64,000 nt of DNA from Chryseobacterium polytrichastri (GCF_900142445.1 NZ_FRAV01000009.1:62001-126000), one strand, 5' to 3'. Positions 8,831 to 18,728 are shown, numbered from the stretch's first letter. Notes: a model not told the origin generated them from the letters alone. Numbers and translations are program-made.

Positions 8831-9574
8831 ATGAAAAAAATATTTTTATATATCCTTACAGGATCTCTATGCTTTTCTGCCTGTAAAAAGGATGATGATG
8901 CGGCAACTTATGTAGAACCATCAGATATCGCAGTACAAAATGCATATGATGATCAATCTATTGATAAGTTTTTAGATGCTAATTATTTGGATACCCAAGG
9001 AAATATAAAAGCTTTTAGCGCAACAGATACAGCTGATGACCATCAAACAAAACTAAGCGCTATGATTCCTGCTCCTGTAAAATTACCTTCAGGTGTAGTT
9101 TATATCGTAAGAAATGGAGCCCAACCTTCACCAGGGAAAACAATTGGTGCTACAGACATTACAAGAACCATGATGAGAGCTAAAACATATCTTGCTGCTA
9201 ATACAGACGGAAACGTTGCGTTCATATCAGGTAGTGACATGACTCCTTACAATACAATTGACGGATCTGGTTCACCTGTAATAGATCCAAAATTTTATTA
9301 TATTGATCCTTTAACTGATCCTTTAATAACTAAGGCAACAACTGATGCTGCAAAGCAACCAAGTTATTATGTAATTGAAGGTTATAATGAAGCTTTACAA
9401 AAATTTAAAGCATTTGATCAGGTTGATGGCTCTCCTTATAACTTACAAGGGGTAATTATTGTACCATCAAGAGCCGCTTTTGCTAGAGATGCACACTACA
9501 ATTATAGTGGTTATTCTTTCAGAAACAGAACTTTCGTGTTCAACTTTCAAGTATTTAAAACAACAGCTAGATAA
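8831..9574 (+). CDS. Lipoprotein with a degenerate FKBP-like C-terminus
   Basis: A 247-residue exported lipoprotein: signal peptide with lipobox FSAC (Cys18), then a KKDDD acidic/basic stretch. Function is not recognised. The C-terminus (QGVIIVPSRAAFARDAHYN, then NRTFVFNFQVF) resembles the end of FKBP-type prolyl isomerases (iPs-lAyG ... lvFevel). The rest has diverged and some expected aromatic residues are not evident, so catalysis is doubtful. It is a single gene divergent from the S4 gene and ends at a hairpin. Confidence 0.7.
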   Translation: MKKIFLYILTGSLCFSACKKDDDAATYVEPSDIAVQNAYDDQSIDKFLDANYLDTQGNIKAFSATDTADDHQTKLSAMIPAPVKLPSGVVYIVRNGAQPSPGKTIGATDITRTMMRAKTYLAANTDGNVAFISGSDMTPYNTIDGSGSPVIDPKFYYIDPLTDPLITKATTDAAKQPSYYVIEGYNEALQKFKAFDQVDGSPYNLQGVIIVPSRAAFARDAHYNYSGYSFRNRTFVFNFQVFKTTAR

Positions 9575-9601
9575 ATAAAATTATTTAGTCTATACAATAA
9601 C

Positions 9602-9635
9602 AAACCCGCTACAATATTTGTAACGGGTTTTATTT
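9602..9635 (+). terminator. Intrinsic terminator after the 8831 lipoprotein gene
   Basis: AACCCGCTACA / TGTAACGGGTT stem with one mismatch, followed by TTTATTTTG. It lies between convergent genes. Confidence 0.8.
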
Positions 9636-9654
9636 TGATATTATTTTCAATCAT

Positions 9655-11172
9655 TTAATACCTTGCTTTCTGCTTCACATTTCCTAAAATATCAGGGAAA
9701 TAAAGATCAGCCAAATGGTCAAATTCATCACCTCTCATAAACATTGTAGCATCTACTTCTTCATAAGAACTTCTTCCTGCTGCTGCAATCAATTCATTAC
9801 AAGTGTGCAGTGTATTTTTATGAAAATGGTATACTCTTTCAGCCTTATCGGTAACATCAAGCCCTTTAATCAGCATTTTATCCTGCGTTGCCACTCCTGT
9901 TGGACATTTATTATTATTACATCTCAATGCCTGAATACAGCCTAAAGAAAACATAAATCCTCTCGCGTTATTACACATATCTGCACCCATTGCAACAGCT
10001 CTTAGAATATCTAAACTTGTTAAGACCTTTCCACTGGCAATCACTCTTAGTTTATCTCTTACATTGTAACTGTTCAAAGTTCTGTTAACAAAGATCAAAG
10101 CTGGTTCCAGAGGCATTCCTACTCCATCAGAAAATTCTGGTGGTGCCGCTCCAGTTCCTCCTTCTGCTCCGTCAATTGTAATGAAATCAGGGTAGATTTT
10201 TAACACATTCATCTGAACGCAAATATCATCAAACTCCTTCGTATCACCGATACATAATTTAAAACCAACAGGTTTACCTCCAGAAAGTTCTCTTAATTGC
10301 TGAACAAACCTCAACAATTCTGCTGCATTAGAAAAAGCAGAATGTGAAGGTGGAGAAATAATAGTCATCCCCGGCGTGACGTGACGAATTTTTGCAATTT
10401 CCGGTGTATTTTTCACTCCCGGTAAAACCCCACCATGTCCAGGTTTTGCCCCTTGAGATAATTTAATCTCAATCATTTTCACATTGGGAAGCGTAGCATA
10501 TTTTGTAAATAATTCAGGGTTAAATTTTCCTTCCTCATCTCTACATCCAAAATATCCCGTTCCAATTTGCCAGCAAAGATCACCTCCTTCCAGGTGATGC
10601 GGAGAAACTCCTCCTTCTCCTGTATTGTGATAAAAATTCCCTTTTTTAGCTCCTCTGTTTAACGAAATCTGTGCTCTATCGCTCAATGCACCAAAACTCA
10701 TTGCAGAAATATTAAACAATGAAGCATGATAAGGTTGAGAACATTGCTCCCCTCCTACCCAAACTCTCGGCAATTCTTCTGAAGGAGATTTAGCATAAAT
10801 AGAATGCTTAATTCCTTCATATTTTCTATGATTAACTTCTAATTGAGTCCCAAAAGGCACCGTATCGCTCAGGTTTTTTGCACGTCTGTAAACTGCAGAA
10901 CGCTGATTTCTTGGAAATGGTTTCCCATCGGTCTCTCTTTCGATGAAATATTGCTGCATTTCTGGCGAAATACTTTCAAAGAAATATCTGAAGTATCCAA
11001 CCACAGGAAAGTTCCTTAAAATAGCGTGTTTAGACTGATAGGCGTTATATACGCCCAATGCGTAGAAAGCAGATAATAGAATTGGGATCCAATAATCTGC
11101 TCTGATTAGTAAAGCTACAATCCATGCAACAGTTACTAATACAATTCCCCAAGATAAAAACTTATCTCTCAT
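9655..11172 (-). CDS. FMN-binding glutamate synthase family protein (GltS-like), membrane-anchored
   Basis: A 505-residue homologue of the FMN/Fe-S central domain of glutamate synthase. Two N-terminal hydrophobic segments (about residues 8-24 and 29-45) suggest membrane anchoring. Visible family blocks are NTGEGGVSPHHLEGGD, GAKPGHGGVLPG, TIDGAEGGTGAAPPEFSD and the Cys-rich CNNARGFMFSLGCIQ...CNNNKCPTGVATQ. There is no glutaminase domain, so it is a stand-alone oxidoreductase. The physiological substrate is unknown; this class is often annotated simply as FMN-binding glutamate synthase family. It ends facing the terminator at 9602-9635 and lies 55 bases downstream of mtaB. Confidence 0.88.
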   Translation of the reverse strand: MRDKFLSWGIVLVTVAWIVALLIRADYWIPILLSAFYALGVYNAYQSKHAILRNFPVVGYFRYFFESISPEMQQYFIERETDGKPFPRNQRSAVYRRAKNLSDTVPFGTQLEVNHRKYEGIKHSIYAKSPSEELPRVWVGGEQCSQPYHASLFNISAMSFGALSDRAQISLNRGAKKGNFYHNTGEGGVSPHHLEGGDLCWQIGTGYFGCRDEEGKFNPELFTKYATLPNVKMIEIKLSQGAKPGHGGVLPGVKNTPEIAKIRHVTPGMTIISPPSHSAFSNAAELLRFVQQLRELSGGKPVGFKLCIGDTKEFDDICVQMNVLKIYPDFITIDGAEGGTGAAPPEFSDGVGMPLEPALIFVNRTLNSYNVRDKLRVIASGKVLTSLDILRAVAMGADMCNNARGFMFSLGCIQALRCNNNKCPTGVATQDKMLIKGLDVTDKAERVYHFHKNTLHTCNELIAAAGRSSYEEVDATMFMRGDEFDHLADLYFPDILGNVKQKARY

Positions 11173-11227
11173 AGAATGTAGTATTTAAAAGTTTAAAATA
11201 AATTTAGTGGAAATTTAGCAAAAAAGA

Positions 11228-12574
11228 CTATGCTTTTGCTAAAAAACTTTCATAAGAAGATTGCACAGAAACCGTGCCATCTGACAGGATTTTTTCTAAA
11301 TTTAGAAATTCGATCTGGTTTACAGACGCTTGGTCAAAGTCTTTTTGAACTCTCACATAATTTTCTGTGAAGCCATACATTTTGCCATCTTTATTTTCGT
11401 GCTCCCAAAGTACTGGAAGCGTTTTCCCCAATTGGGTTTGATAAAATGCCATTTTTTTCTTTTCAGAAAGAATTCTAAGCATTTTGTTGCGTTTTTTTCT
11501 TTCAGGAATCGGAACTACACCTTCCATACCTACTGCTTCCGTATTTTCTCTTTCAGAATATGTGAAAACATGTAAGTAAGTAATAGGAAGATTATTTAGG
11601 AAATTATAGGTTTCCATAAATCTTTCCTCAGTTTCTCCAGGGAATCCAACAATTACATCCACGCCAATAGCTGCGTCAGGCATTACCTCACGAATTTTAT
11701 TAACTCTGTCATTGTATAACTTCGTTAAGTAACGACGTTTCATTTTTTTCAACAAATCATCGCATCCCGATTGTAACGGAATATGAAAATGCGGAACAAA
11801 ACTTTTACTTTTAGAAACCAACTCGATACTTTCATCCTTTAAAAGATTCGGTTCGATGGAAGAAATACGGATTCTTTCAATCCCTTCCACTTGATCAAGC
11901 TCAGAAATTAAATCCAGAAAAGTATGTTCGTGTCTTTTATTCCCAAACTCGCCTTTACCGTAATCACCGATGTTTACACCTGTAAGAACAATTTCTTTGA
12001 TGTCTCTTCCTGCAATTTCTTTGGCGTTTTTCAGAACATTTTCGATGGTATCTGAACGGGAAATTCCTCTGGCTAAAGGAATCGTACAATATGTACATTT
12101 ATAATCGCAACCATCCTGAACTTTCAAAAAAGCTCTGGTTCTGTCTCCGATTGAGTAACTTCCGATAAAAAAATCAGTTTCTTCAATTTCACAAGAATGA
12201 ACAATACCTTCACTTTCTGATTTCTCTAAATCATCAAGATAGCTTAGAATATTGAATTTTTCTTTGGCTCCAAGAACCAAATCAACTCCGTTAATCTGCG
12301 AAATTTCTTCAGGCTTCAACTGTGCATAACATCCAACAATTACTACCAACCCTTCAGGATTGGCTTTCATCGCTCTCTTTACGTGAAGTTTACACTCACG
12401 ATCTGCATTCTCAGTTACCGAACAAGTATTGATTACATAAATATCTGCCTTATCATCAAAGCTTACCTTATCATAACCTGCATCTGTTAATTGGCGGGCA
12501 ATAGTAGATGTTTCCGCAAAATTTAATTTGCAGCCGAGTGTATGAAAAGCGGCAGTTCTATGAAAATGAGACAT
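11228..12574 (-). CDS. mtaB: tRNA (t6A37)-methylthiotransferase MtaB
   Basis: A radical-SAM enzyme that converts t6A37 to ms2t6A in ANN-decoding tRNAs. The 448 residues show the UPF0004 domain with three cluster cysteines (Cys15, Cys51, Cys82) and the radical-SAM motif CDYKCTYC (Cys156, 160, 163). A TRAM-like C-terminus follows. The N-terminal FHTLGCKLNFAET and GCYAQLKPEE fit MtaB better than MiaB or RimO. A TATCTTTG box lies 26 bases upstream of the start. Confidence 0.9.
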   Translation of the reverse strand: MSHFHRTAAFHTLGCKLNFAETSTIARQLTDAGYDKVSFDDKADIYVINTCSVTENADRECKLHVKRAMKANPEGLVVIVGCYAQLKPEEISQINGVDLVLGAKEKFNILSYLDDLEKSESEGIVHSCEIEETDFFIGSYSIGDRTRAFLKVQDGCDYKCTYCTIPLARGISRSDTIENVLKNAKEIAGRDIKEIVLTGVNIGDYGKGEFGNKRHEHTFLDLISELDQVEGIERIRISSIEPNLLKDESIELVSKSKSFVPHFHIPLQSGCDDLLKKMKRRYLTKLYNDRVNKIREVMPDAAIGVDVIVGFPGETEERFMETYNFLNNLPITYLHVFTYSERENTEAVGMEGVVPIPERKKRNKMLRILSEKKKMAFYQTQLGKTLPVLWEHENKDGKMYGFTENYVRVQKDFDQASVNQIEFLNLEKILSDGTVSVQSSYESFLAKA

Positions 12575-12599
12575 TTTTTACTCCTGATTTTTATGGGTG

Positions 12600-12607
12600 C
12601 AAAGATA
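12600..12607 (-). promoter_or_regulatory. Candidate -7 element of mtaB
   Basis: TATCTTTG on the minus strand, a perfect TAnnTTTG box 26 bases before the start codon. A matching -33 TTG is not visible. Confidence 0.5.
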
Positions 12608-12640
12608 ATAATTTAAATATGAATACTAAATTGATTCGGT

Positions 12641-13231
12641 CTATAGTTTATAATCGTCTCTAACTTCCGGACTATTTTGAAAGCAGACAGGCGAAGAACT
12701 CGAATCAAAATCTGTCTCCGTAAATTGAGTTTTCATCTCAGAATTAAACTCTTGTGAAGCATTTCTGGCAATGGAAAGTGTTTTCCAATTATCATTTTTC
12801 ATCATTTTAGCAATGTAAACGATCTGGCCAATATGATAAGGATAATGGGCTAATTGACGAAAAACAGCGTCTATTACCAATTGAGGTTCATTTCTGATAT
12901 ACAGTGTAGAATACAAATTATCATCATTAATTTGATTTAATGCATCGAAAAAGCATTTCCAACCTTCTTCCCAAAAATCGAGAACCTCTTTTTTAGTTGT
13001 AAAAGTATTCACGAATTCTTCATCCCGATTACGCCAGCTTTTCTCACCATCTTCGGTTAAAAAATTAGTCCATCGCGACAACATATTTCCTGCAATATGT
13101 TTTACAATAATGGCGATTGAATTACTTTCATCATTGTATTTCCAAAAGATTTGCTCATCAGAAAGCTGCTCAAAGGTTTTGTCGCCAAGTGATTTGTAAT
13201 ACTCAAAACGTTTTATAAATAGGTCTTTCAT
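12641..13231 (-). CDS. DinB-like protein (DUF1572)
   Basis: A four-helix DinB/YfiT-like protein, about 196 residues from the preferred ATG at 13231 (MKDLFIKRF); an in-frame start seven codons upstream looks less likely. His residues in IVKHIAGNM and QLAHYPYHIGQIVYIAK are in the positions used for the metal site of DinB proteins. The biochemical role is unknown; some relatives are thiol-dependent transferases. It is divergent from the NTF2-like gene at 13291. Confidence 0.75.
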   Translation of the reverse strand: MKDLFIKRFEYYKSLGDKTFEQLSDEQIFWKYNDESNSIAIIVKHIAGNMLSRWTNFLTEDGEKSWRNRDEEFVNTFTTKKEVLDFWEEGWKCFFDALNQINDDNLYSTLYIRNEPQLVIDAVFRQLAHYPYHIGQIVYIAKMMKNDNWKTLSIARNASQEFNSEMKTQFTETDFDSSSSPVCFQNSPEVRDDYKL

Positions 13232-13290
13232 ACTATAAAAATAAAAAACCAATTTAGCGTTTTTACCGTATATAAGTCTAAATTGCGGTT

Positions 13291-13650
13291 ATGATTTGTA
13301 AAGTAAGTGACTTTATGAAGGATTTGAATTCATTAAACATTGAACATCTTGAAAAATGGTTCACTGACGAAAGTACAATTTGGATTCCACCTTCTAATGA
13401 AATTTCTGGTAAGAATAGAATTTTAGCCCTATTTAGAGCCATTTTCAGACGTTATGAAAAAATCGAATGGCAGGTTTCTGAAATATTTCCTTTAGGAGAT
13501 CAAAAATATTTTTATCAAACTATATCTTATGGAAATATGATTGGTAAAGATATTTATAAAAATAGTATATGTACTGTCATCCATTTTTCAGAGAATGGAA
13601 AAATAATTTATCTCTCTGATTATTTTAAAGATACAAAAGCTTTTAATTAA
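13291..13650 (+). CDS. SnoaL/NTF2-like fold protein
   Basis: A 119-residue cytosolic protein with the pattern of SnoaL-like NTF2 folds: an N-terminal helix with FTDESTIWIPP, a middle strand pair, and the C-terminal HFSENGKIIYLSDYFKD block typical of the family (F..GKI....Y.D). The ligand or reaction is unknown. An internal ATG at codon 9 is an alternative start. It is monocistronic and closed by a strong hairpin. Confidence 0.7.
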   Translation: MICKVSDFMKDLNSLNIEHLEKWFTDESTIWIPPSNEISGKNRILALFRAIFRRYEKIEWQVSEIFPLGDQKYFYQTISYGNMIGKDIYKNSICTVIHFSENGKIIYLSDYFKDTKAFN

Positions 13651-13707
13651 TTTAAAATATAGGCTGTAGCTTACGCAAATGCTTTTAGCTAATAAAGTTC
13701 CAAAAAC

Positions 13708-13737
13708 GTAAAACCATCTTGAAAGAGATGGTTTTAC
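13708..13737. terminator. Bidirectional hairpin terminator
   Basis: A perfect 12-bp stem (GTAAAACCATCT / AGATGGTTTTAC) with a 6-base loop between convergent genes. Confidence 0.85.
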
Positions 13738-13755
13738 TATTTATTGTTGATTAAT

Positions 13756-15855
13756 TTACTCTCGGTTTTTCACCATTACCCATCCTGTATATTTGAATGG
13801 TGTATTTTTTTTATCGGTTTCATTCCATGATACAGAGTACCAATAGTTTCCAGTAGGAACTTTTTTACCACCATTTGTGGTTCCATCCCATTTATATCCG
13901 TTAAACTTATCTGCCTGGAATATTTTCGCTCCATATCTGTCAAAAATATTGAATACCAGATTTTGTTTTCCTGCTAATGCAGAATAATCAATCACATCAT
14001 TCACTCCGTCACCGTTTGGAGTAATAACGTTGATTAAATTGGGTACAACAATCGTAATTTCAATAGGCTCACAATCATAACTATCTTTTACATACACCAC
14101 ATGATTGCCTCTTGAAACATTTGTGAAGATATTAGAATCCTGCCAAGTAATTTTATCCATTGAATATTTGTAAGCAGGTGCTCCCCCCATAACATAAACA
14201 GTAACCGTAGTTGTTGAGATATCAATACTCGATACAACAGGTTGCTCAGAAGGATACACTTTTACAGTCTGCGTGGTAATACAATCTCCTGTTTTTAGTT
14301 TTACCCAATACGTACCAACACCTACATTAGTAATAGATTGTGTTGTAGCACCTGTACTCCACAGATAAGAGCTAAATCCGGGTCCGGCATCCAACATTGT
14401 TTTGTCTTCCATGCAAATTGTTTTATCTTTTAAAATGGCAGAGAAAACAGGAGCAATGACAATCAAAGTCACTTTAGCAATAGCAAAACATCCGTTTCCA
14501 TTAGTCACCTTTATGTATACAACTCCATTTGGAGCAATATACGTAGTAGGATTTGGAATTTCATTTGTTCCGTTTAATGCATCAGCTACAGAAGGGTAAT
14601 ACTTTTTAATAGTTCCTGCCTGTGTTGTTACCGAAGCATTTGTAAGGTTAAACAATGCCGTTGAAGGATTTGTTTCAATAAAGCAAGATCTCAACGTAGC
14701 ATCATTTACCACAACTACAGGGAAAAATTTCAACGTTATTATTGCTGTTCCTATACAACCAAACGGAGAAATTATTTTCACAACAACAGTACCTTCAGCC
14801 GCTATATAAGCTGTTGGATTCAAAATTTCATTAGTTCCCGCATTAAGATCTGTGATTGTAGGGTAATATTTCTTTATGGCAGCAGGATCGCCAAAGACCG
14901 CCGCTGTTGTAAGATTAAAGGTTCCTACTCCCGCATTGTTATTATTACAGGCGAATAAATTAACATTAAGACCTGTAATATTTCCCAACTTGAATTTAAA
15001 AGCACCAACCTGCCTACATGAATTAATAGGATTATTAGGATTTGTAGGATCCAGATAATGAATGCTGTAATAATAAGTAGTTGTTGTATTTACCGTCTGC
15101 GGTGCTAAAATAGGACTGGCTCCCGACAACGCATCATTTTGTGAGGTATGATAGCTTATCAGGAAATTCGGATTATTATTAAGAATCACTGCAGACAACG
15201 TATTAAAATCAAATACCGCAGGATTATTACATACAATCACTTCTCTTGGATTTGCAGGATTCGCTGCAGGGATTCCGGGAGGTACAAAAGGATGAGGCTG
15301 TATCGCAGGATCTGTAAACGGAGAAGCTAAAGTAGCTGTTCCTCCCCAGGTTAAAGAAAATGGAGCCATTGTAGGATTAATGGTATCTACCCAATTATCT
15401 ATATATAAATAATAGGTTTGTCCCGGTAAGACATCCAAATATTTACAATAAGGCGTAGATGAACCTCCGGCAGCACTTAAAAGAGTGCTTGTCATATTTA
15501 ATCCGGTAGAAGCCCCAACTCCAATAACAGTTGCAGCATTACAGCGTATAGGAGCTCCCAAGCTTCCGCAGGTAACGTTAGGACCATAAACAGCCCAATC
15601 ATAATCCGCTGCAGGATCATTAGGAACCAAATCAAAAGTAAGCGTTCCACCAGTGGCAATCGTAAGTTTATACCATATCGAATTATGCTCACCGGTTATC
15701 AAACATCCTCCTAAACTTTCATTAACTGCGCCAATTCCAGTAGGAGAATACGTTATACTCGAGTTACCACAAACAGACAATGCAGATGTACAATCTGCTT
15801 GAGAAAAAAATGTTTGCGATATCAATAAGAGAAAAATGAGTAGAGTTTTTTTCAT
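13756..15855 (-). CDS. Secreted T9SS type B sorting domain protein
   Basis: A 699-residue protein with a Sec signal peptide (about residues 1-20), an N-terminal domain with Cys pairs, and two homologous beta modules (about 300-375 and 390-460) sharing IKKYYP...GTNEI.NPT.YIA.... A further Ig/PKD-like region follows. The last 90 residues form a gliding-associated C-terminal domain (NVITPNGDGVNDVIDYSAL, then FNIFDRYGAKIF and GYKWDGTTNGGKKVPTGNYWY). That domain directs export by the type IX secretion system and surface attachment. It is probably an adhesin or matrix protein; its target is unknown. It is monocistronic. Confidence 0.9.
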   Translation of the reverse strand: MKKTLLIFLLLISQTFFSQADCTSALSVCGNSSITYSPTGIGAVNESLGGCLITGEHNSIWYKLTIATGGTLTFDLVPNDPAADYDWAVYGPNVTCGSLGAPIRCNAATVIGVGASTGLNMTSTLLSAAGGSSTPYCKYLDVLPGQTYYLYIDNWVDTINPTMAPFSLTWGGTATLASPFTDPAIQPHPFVPPGIPAANPANPREVIVCNNPAVFDFNTLSAVILNNNPNFLISYHTSQNDALSGASPILAPQTVNTTTTYYYSIHYLDPTNPNNPINSCRQVGAFKFKLGNITGLNVNLFACNNNNAGVGTFNLTTAAVFGDPAAIKKYYPTITDLNAGTNEILNPTAYIAAEGTVVVKIISPFGCIGTAIITLKFFPVVVVNDATLRSCFIETNPSTALFNLTNASVTTQAGTIKKYYPSVADALNGTNEIPNPTTYIAPNGVVYIKVTNGNGCFAIAKVTLIVIAPVFSAILKDKTICMEDKTMLDAGPGFSSYLWSTGATTQSITNVGVGTYWVKLKTGDCITTQTVKVYPSEQPVVSSIDISTTTVTVYVMGGAPAYKYSMDKITWQDSNIFTNVSRGNHVVYVKDSYDCEPIEITIVVPNLINVITPNGDGVNDVIDYSALAGKQNLVFNIFDRYGAKIFQADKFNGYKWDGTTNGGKKVPTGNYWYSVSWNETDKKNTPFKYTGWVMVKNRE

Positions 15856-16012
15856 ATATTGTTTTCAAATGGTTATTAATAAAAAAAATGTAACATGATG
15901 TATATCAAATATAAACATTTTTTCAACACTAATAATAAAATTCAAAACAAATAACACATTTAAGTGTGAAAAATCAAAACTTATTTCACTTTAAAAAAGA
16001 AAATAACAAAAA

Positions 16013-16810
16013 TTATTTTATACTCGTAATATTTCCGCAAAGATTCTCCAAGTGAAAAATCTTATGAAAAGGACTTTTCACTTCATTTAAATGTTCCTTA
16101 TCCTGGATAAAAGTGTAGCGTGAAGCAATAGAATTCATGTCAGAAACAATTACCAGCCAACATTCATCTACAGAAGTATCATAATAAGGAAATTTTTCAT
16201 TTTTCTTTTCAATCAATTCTAAAATTTTCTCAGAACAAAGCTCATCAAACAAGTTCATACTGTATTCATGAGTAATGAAAACATTCCTGCGATGAAAAGA
16301 TTTTCTGACGCTTTTCACACATCCACTTGGTTTATTTTTTTTTATACTTCTATAGATACTAAGAATATTTTCCTGTTGCTCTTCCAGATTATCGAATTTT
16401 ATATTGGGCAGGAATTCTAAAAAATAAACACCACGATATTTCGTAGTGTCTTCCTGTTCTAATAATATTTCTGCCTGACGGAACATCTTGTTTAAATTAC
16501 TCTCCATCTTCTTCATTTCAAGATGGTTGATAACTTCAGTCAATTCAATTCCTATTTTTTTATCGTTGAATTTAGCGATAAAGTCTGGGCTTTCGCAGGT
16601 AAGATTCTCAAATTTAACTTCAGGAAAATGATGCATAAAAGAATTAAGAAGCAAGATTTCGGCTTTCTTCTTATATTTTTCCCGGTCATGAAGCGGCGAT
16701 TCATCTATCGTACGGTGATACTTCGCCATCGGCTTTTTTTTCAAATGTCGATTCAGGTAATATAAGCTCAGATTCTTGATTAGATCTTCATCGGAAAATA
16801 CCTTTTTCAT
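16013..16810 (-). CDS. Hypothetical protein with a PD-(D/E)xK-like motif
   Basis: 265 residues, basic N-terminus, no signal peptide. Around residues 74-92 the sequence runs SPDFIAKFNDKKIGIELTE, which looks like the core of a PD-(D/E)xK nuclease fold (Pro75-Asp76, then Glu89-x-Thr91). The usual lysine is replaced by threonine. The rest is not recognised. The gene is isolated between AT-rich intergenic stretches of about 150-200 bases. A nuclease-like fold is inference only. Confidence 0.6.
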   Translation of the reverse strand: MKKVFSDEDLIKNLSLYYLNRHLKKKPMAKYHRTIDESPLHDREKYKKKAEILLLNSFMHHFPEVKFENLTCESPDFIAKFNDKKIGIELTEVINHLEMKKMESNLNKMFRQAEILLEQEDTTKYRGVYFLEFLPNIKFDNLEEQQENILSIYRSIKKNKPSGCVKSVRKSFHRRNVFITHEYSMNLFDELCSEKILELIEKKNEKFPYYDTSVDECWLVIVSDMNSIASRYTFIQDKEHLNEVKSPFHKIFHLENLCGNITSIK

Positions 16811-17010
16811 GACTTCTCTTTTTATGATGTTAAACAGTAGAAAAATTACACATTTTCAATTATAAAGTTTTTGATTATCAATTTATTACAACTAAAGGTA
16901 AGGAAAAAAACTATTCAACAGATACTTTTAAAATAATTTATCATATAATTAATGTAGAGTTTATTTTCATAATCGATACATTTACTTGATCAATCATAAA
17001 ACAATGATGT

Positions 17011-18675
17011 ATGGATTTTAAAAACTTCAAAATACCTTTCAGTATTAACCCTCAATATTCTAAAAAAGTAGCCTATTTCTCGATGGAGTTCGCTCTTGAG
17101 CAGGTTTTAAAAATATATTCCGGCGGTTTAGGATTTTTAGCCGGTTCTCATATGAGAAGTGTTTACAATCTGAAGCAAGATCTCATTGGTATTGGGATTC
17201 TTTGGAAATTTGGATATTACGATCAGGCGAGAAATCACGATCAGACGTTACAGCCAACATGGACAAAAAAAATGTACAGTTTTCTTGAAGATACAGGAAT
17301 AAAATTTCAGATTGAAATTCACAGCGCTCCGGTTTGGGTAAAAGTTTGGTACTTAGATCCTGAAATTTTCCATACCGCACCTATGTTTTTCCTTTCAACT
17401 GATGTTCCTGAAAATGATCACATTTCAAAAACAATCAGTCATAAATTATATGATGCCAATGAATCTACAAAGCTTGCACAGTACATTTTATTAGGAAAAG
17501 GAGGTGCAAAATTGTTGGATGAAATGAATATTGAAAGAGATACTTACCATCTAAATGAAGCACATGGACTTCCTGCCGCATTCCATTTATTGAAAAAATA
17601 TAAAGGAGACTTAAGTAAGGTAAAAGAAAAATTAGTTTTCACTACACATACACCAGAAGAAGCCGGAAATGAGAAGCACAACTTGAAATTATGTTACGAC
17701 ATGTCCTATTTTTCAGGTTTCAGTATGGAAGAAGTAAAAAGTATTGAAGGTTTTGATGATGATCGTTTTAATCATTCATTGTGTGCTTTGAAAATGGCGA
17801 AAGTAGCAAACGGAGTTTCCCAACTTCATGGTGTCGTTTCGAGAGCAATGTGGAGTAAATATCCCGGAATATGCGAAATAACGTCAATTACCAACGCTCA
17901 GGAATTCAAATATTGGTCAGACAAACCGCTTTATAATTCTAAAGATGAAAATAATGAAATTGTATTCGATTACCGTAAAAAACATTTAAAGAAAAGGCTT
18001 TTCAAAATTGTAGCAGACCAAACAGGAAATTTATTTAACCCTAACATTTTCACAATCGTGTGGGCAAGAAGATTTGCGGGTTATAAGCGTGCAGACTTAC
18101 TTTTACATGACAAAGACCGATTTTATAAATTATTAAATAATCCAAAATATCCGGTGCAAATTATTTGGGCAGGAAAGCCTTATCCGATGGATTATTCTGC
18201 AATTTCTACTTTTAACACCCTAGTTGAAGAAAGTAAAAATCATAAAAATATGGCGGTACTTACGGGATATGAACTTTCATTAAGTAAATCGTTGAAACAA
18301 GGTTCTGATCTTTGGTTAAATAATCCTAGGGTTCCAAGAGAAGCTTCTGGCACTTCAGGAATGACCGCTGCCATGAACGGATCTGTAAATCTTTCAACGG
18401 ATGACGGATGGATTCCTGAATTTGCAAAGCACGGAGAAAATTCTTTTGTTGTTCCAAAAGCAGATTACCTGAATATGAGTATTTATGAACAGGATAATTA
18501 TGATCTGAATAAGCTCTATGAGATTCTTGAAAATGAAATTCTTCCTACCTATTATGATAATATAAACGGATGGAGAAAAATTCAGCATAACTCGATGAAT
18601 GATGTTAAAGATCAATTCAATAGTGATAGAATGGCTGATGAATATTATAAAATTCTTTATAATTATAATGGATAA
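17011..18675 (+). CDS. Alpha-glucan phosphorylase family protein (GT35) lacking the PLP lysine
   Basis: A 554-residue GT35/TIGR02094-like protein. Recognisable blocks are VAYFSMEFALE (about 23-33), YSGGLGFLAG, the catalytic-loop HLNEAHGLPA (near 190), FTTHTPEEAGNEKH and EASGTSGM.AAMNG. In phosphorylases that take part in PLP binding this last block reads GTSGMKAAMNG or GTGNMK; here codon 452 is ACC (Thr), so the Schiff-base lysine is missing. The protein may be a PLP-independent glycosyltransferase or an inactive homologue. It is shorter than classical glycogen phosphorylases (about 800 residues) and monocistronic, closed by a perfect hairpin. Confidence 0.8.
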   Translation: MDFKNFKIPFSINPQYSKKVAYFSMEFALEQVLKIYSGGLGFLAGSHMRSVYNLKQDLIGIGILWKFGYYDQARNHDQTLQPTWTKKMYSFLEDTGIKFQIEIHSAPVWVKVWYLDPEIFHTAPMFFLSTDVPENDHISKTISHKLYDANESTKLAQYILLGKGGAKLLDEMNIERDTYHLNEAHGLPAAFHLLKKYKGDLSKVKEKLVFTTHTPEEAGNEKHNLKLCYDMSYFSGFSMEEVKSIEGFDDDRFNHSLCALKMAKVANGVSQLHGVVSRAMWSKYPGICEITSITNAQEFKYWSDKPLYNSKDENNEIVFDYRKKHLKKRLFKIVADQTGNLFNPNIFTIVWARRFAGYKRADLLLHDKDRFYKLLNNPKYPVQIIWAGKPYPMDYSAISTFNTLVEESKNHKNMAVLTGYELSLSKSLKQGSDLWLNNPRVPREASGTSGMTAAMNGSVNLSTDDGWIPEFAKHGENSFVVPKADYLNMSIYEQDNYDLNKLYEILENEILPTYYDNINGWRKIQHNSMNDVKDQFNSDRMADEYYKILYNYNG

Positions 18676-18698
18676 AATAGGATTTAGATTTAAATAAA

Positions 18699-18728
18699 AA
18701 AATCCGTGAATAAGTCTTCACGGATTTT
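18699..18728. terminator. Bidirectional hairpin terminator
   Basis: A perfect 12-bp stem (AAAATCCGTGAA / TTCACGGATTTT) with a 6-base loop, A-run on the left and T-run on the right, between convergent genes. Confidence 0.88.
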
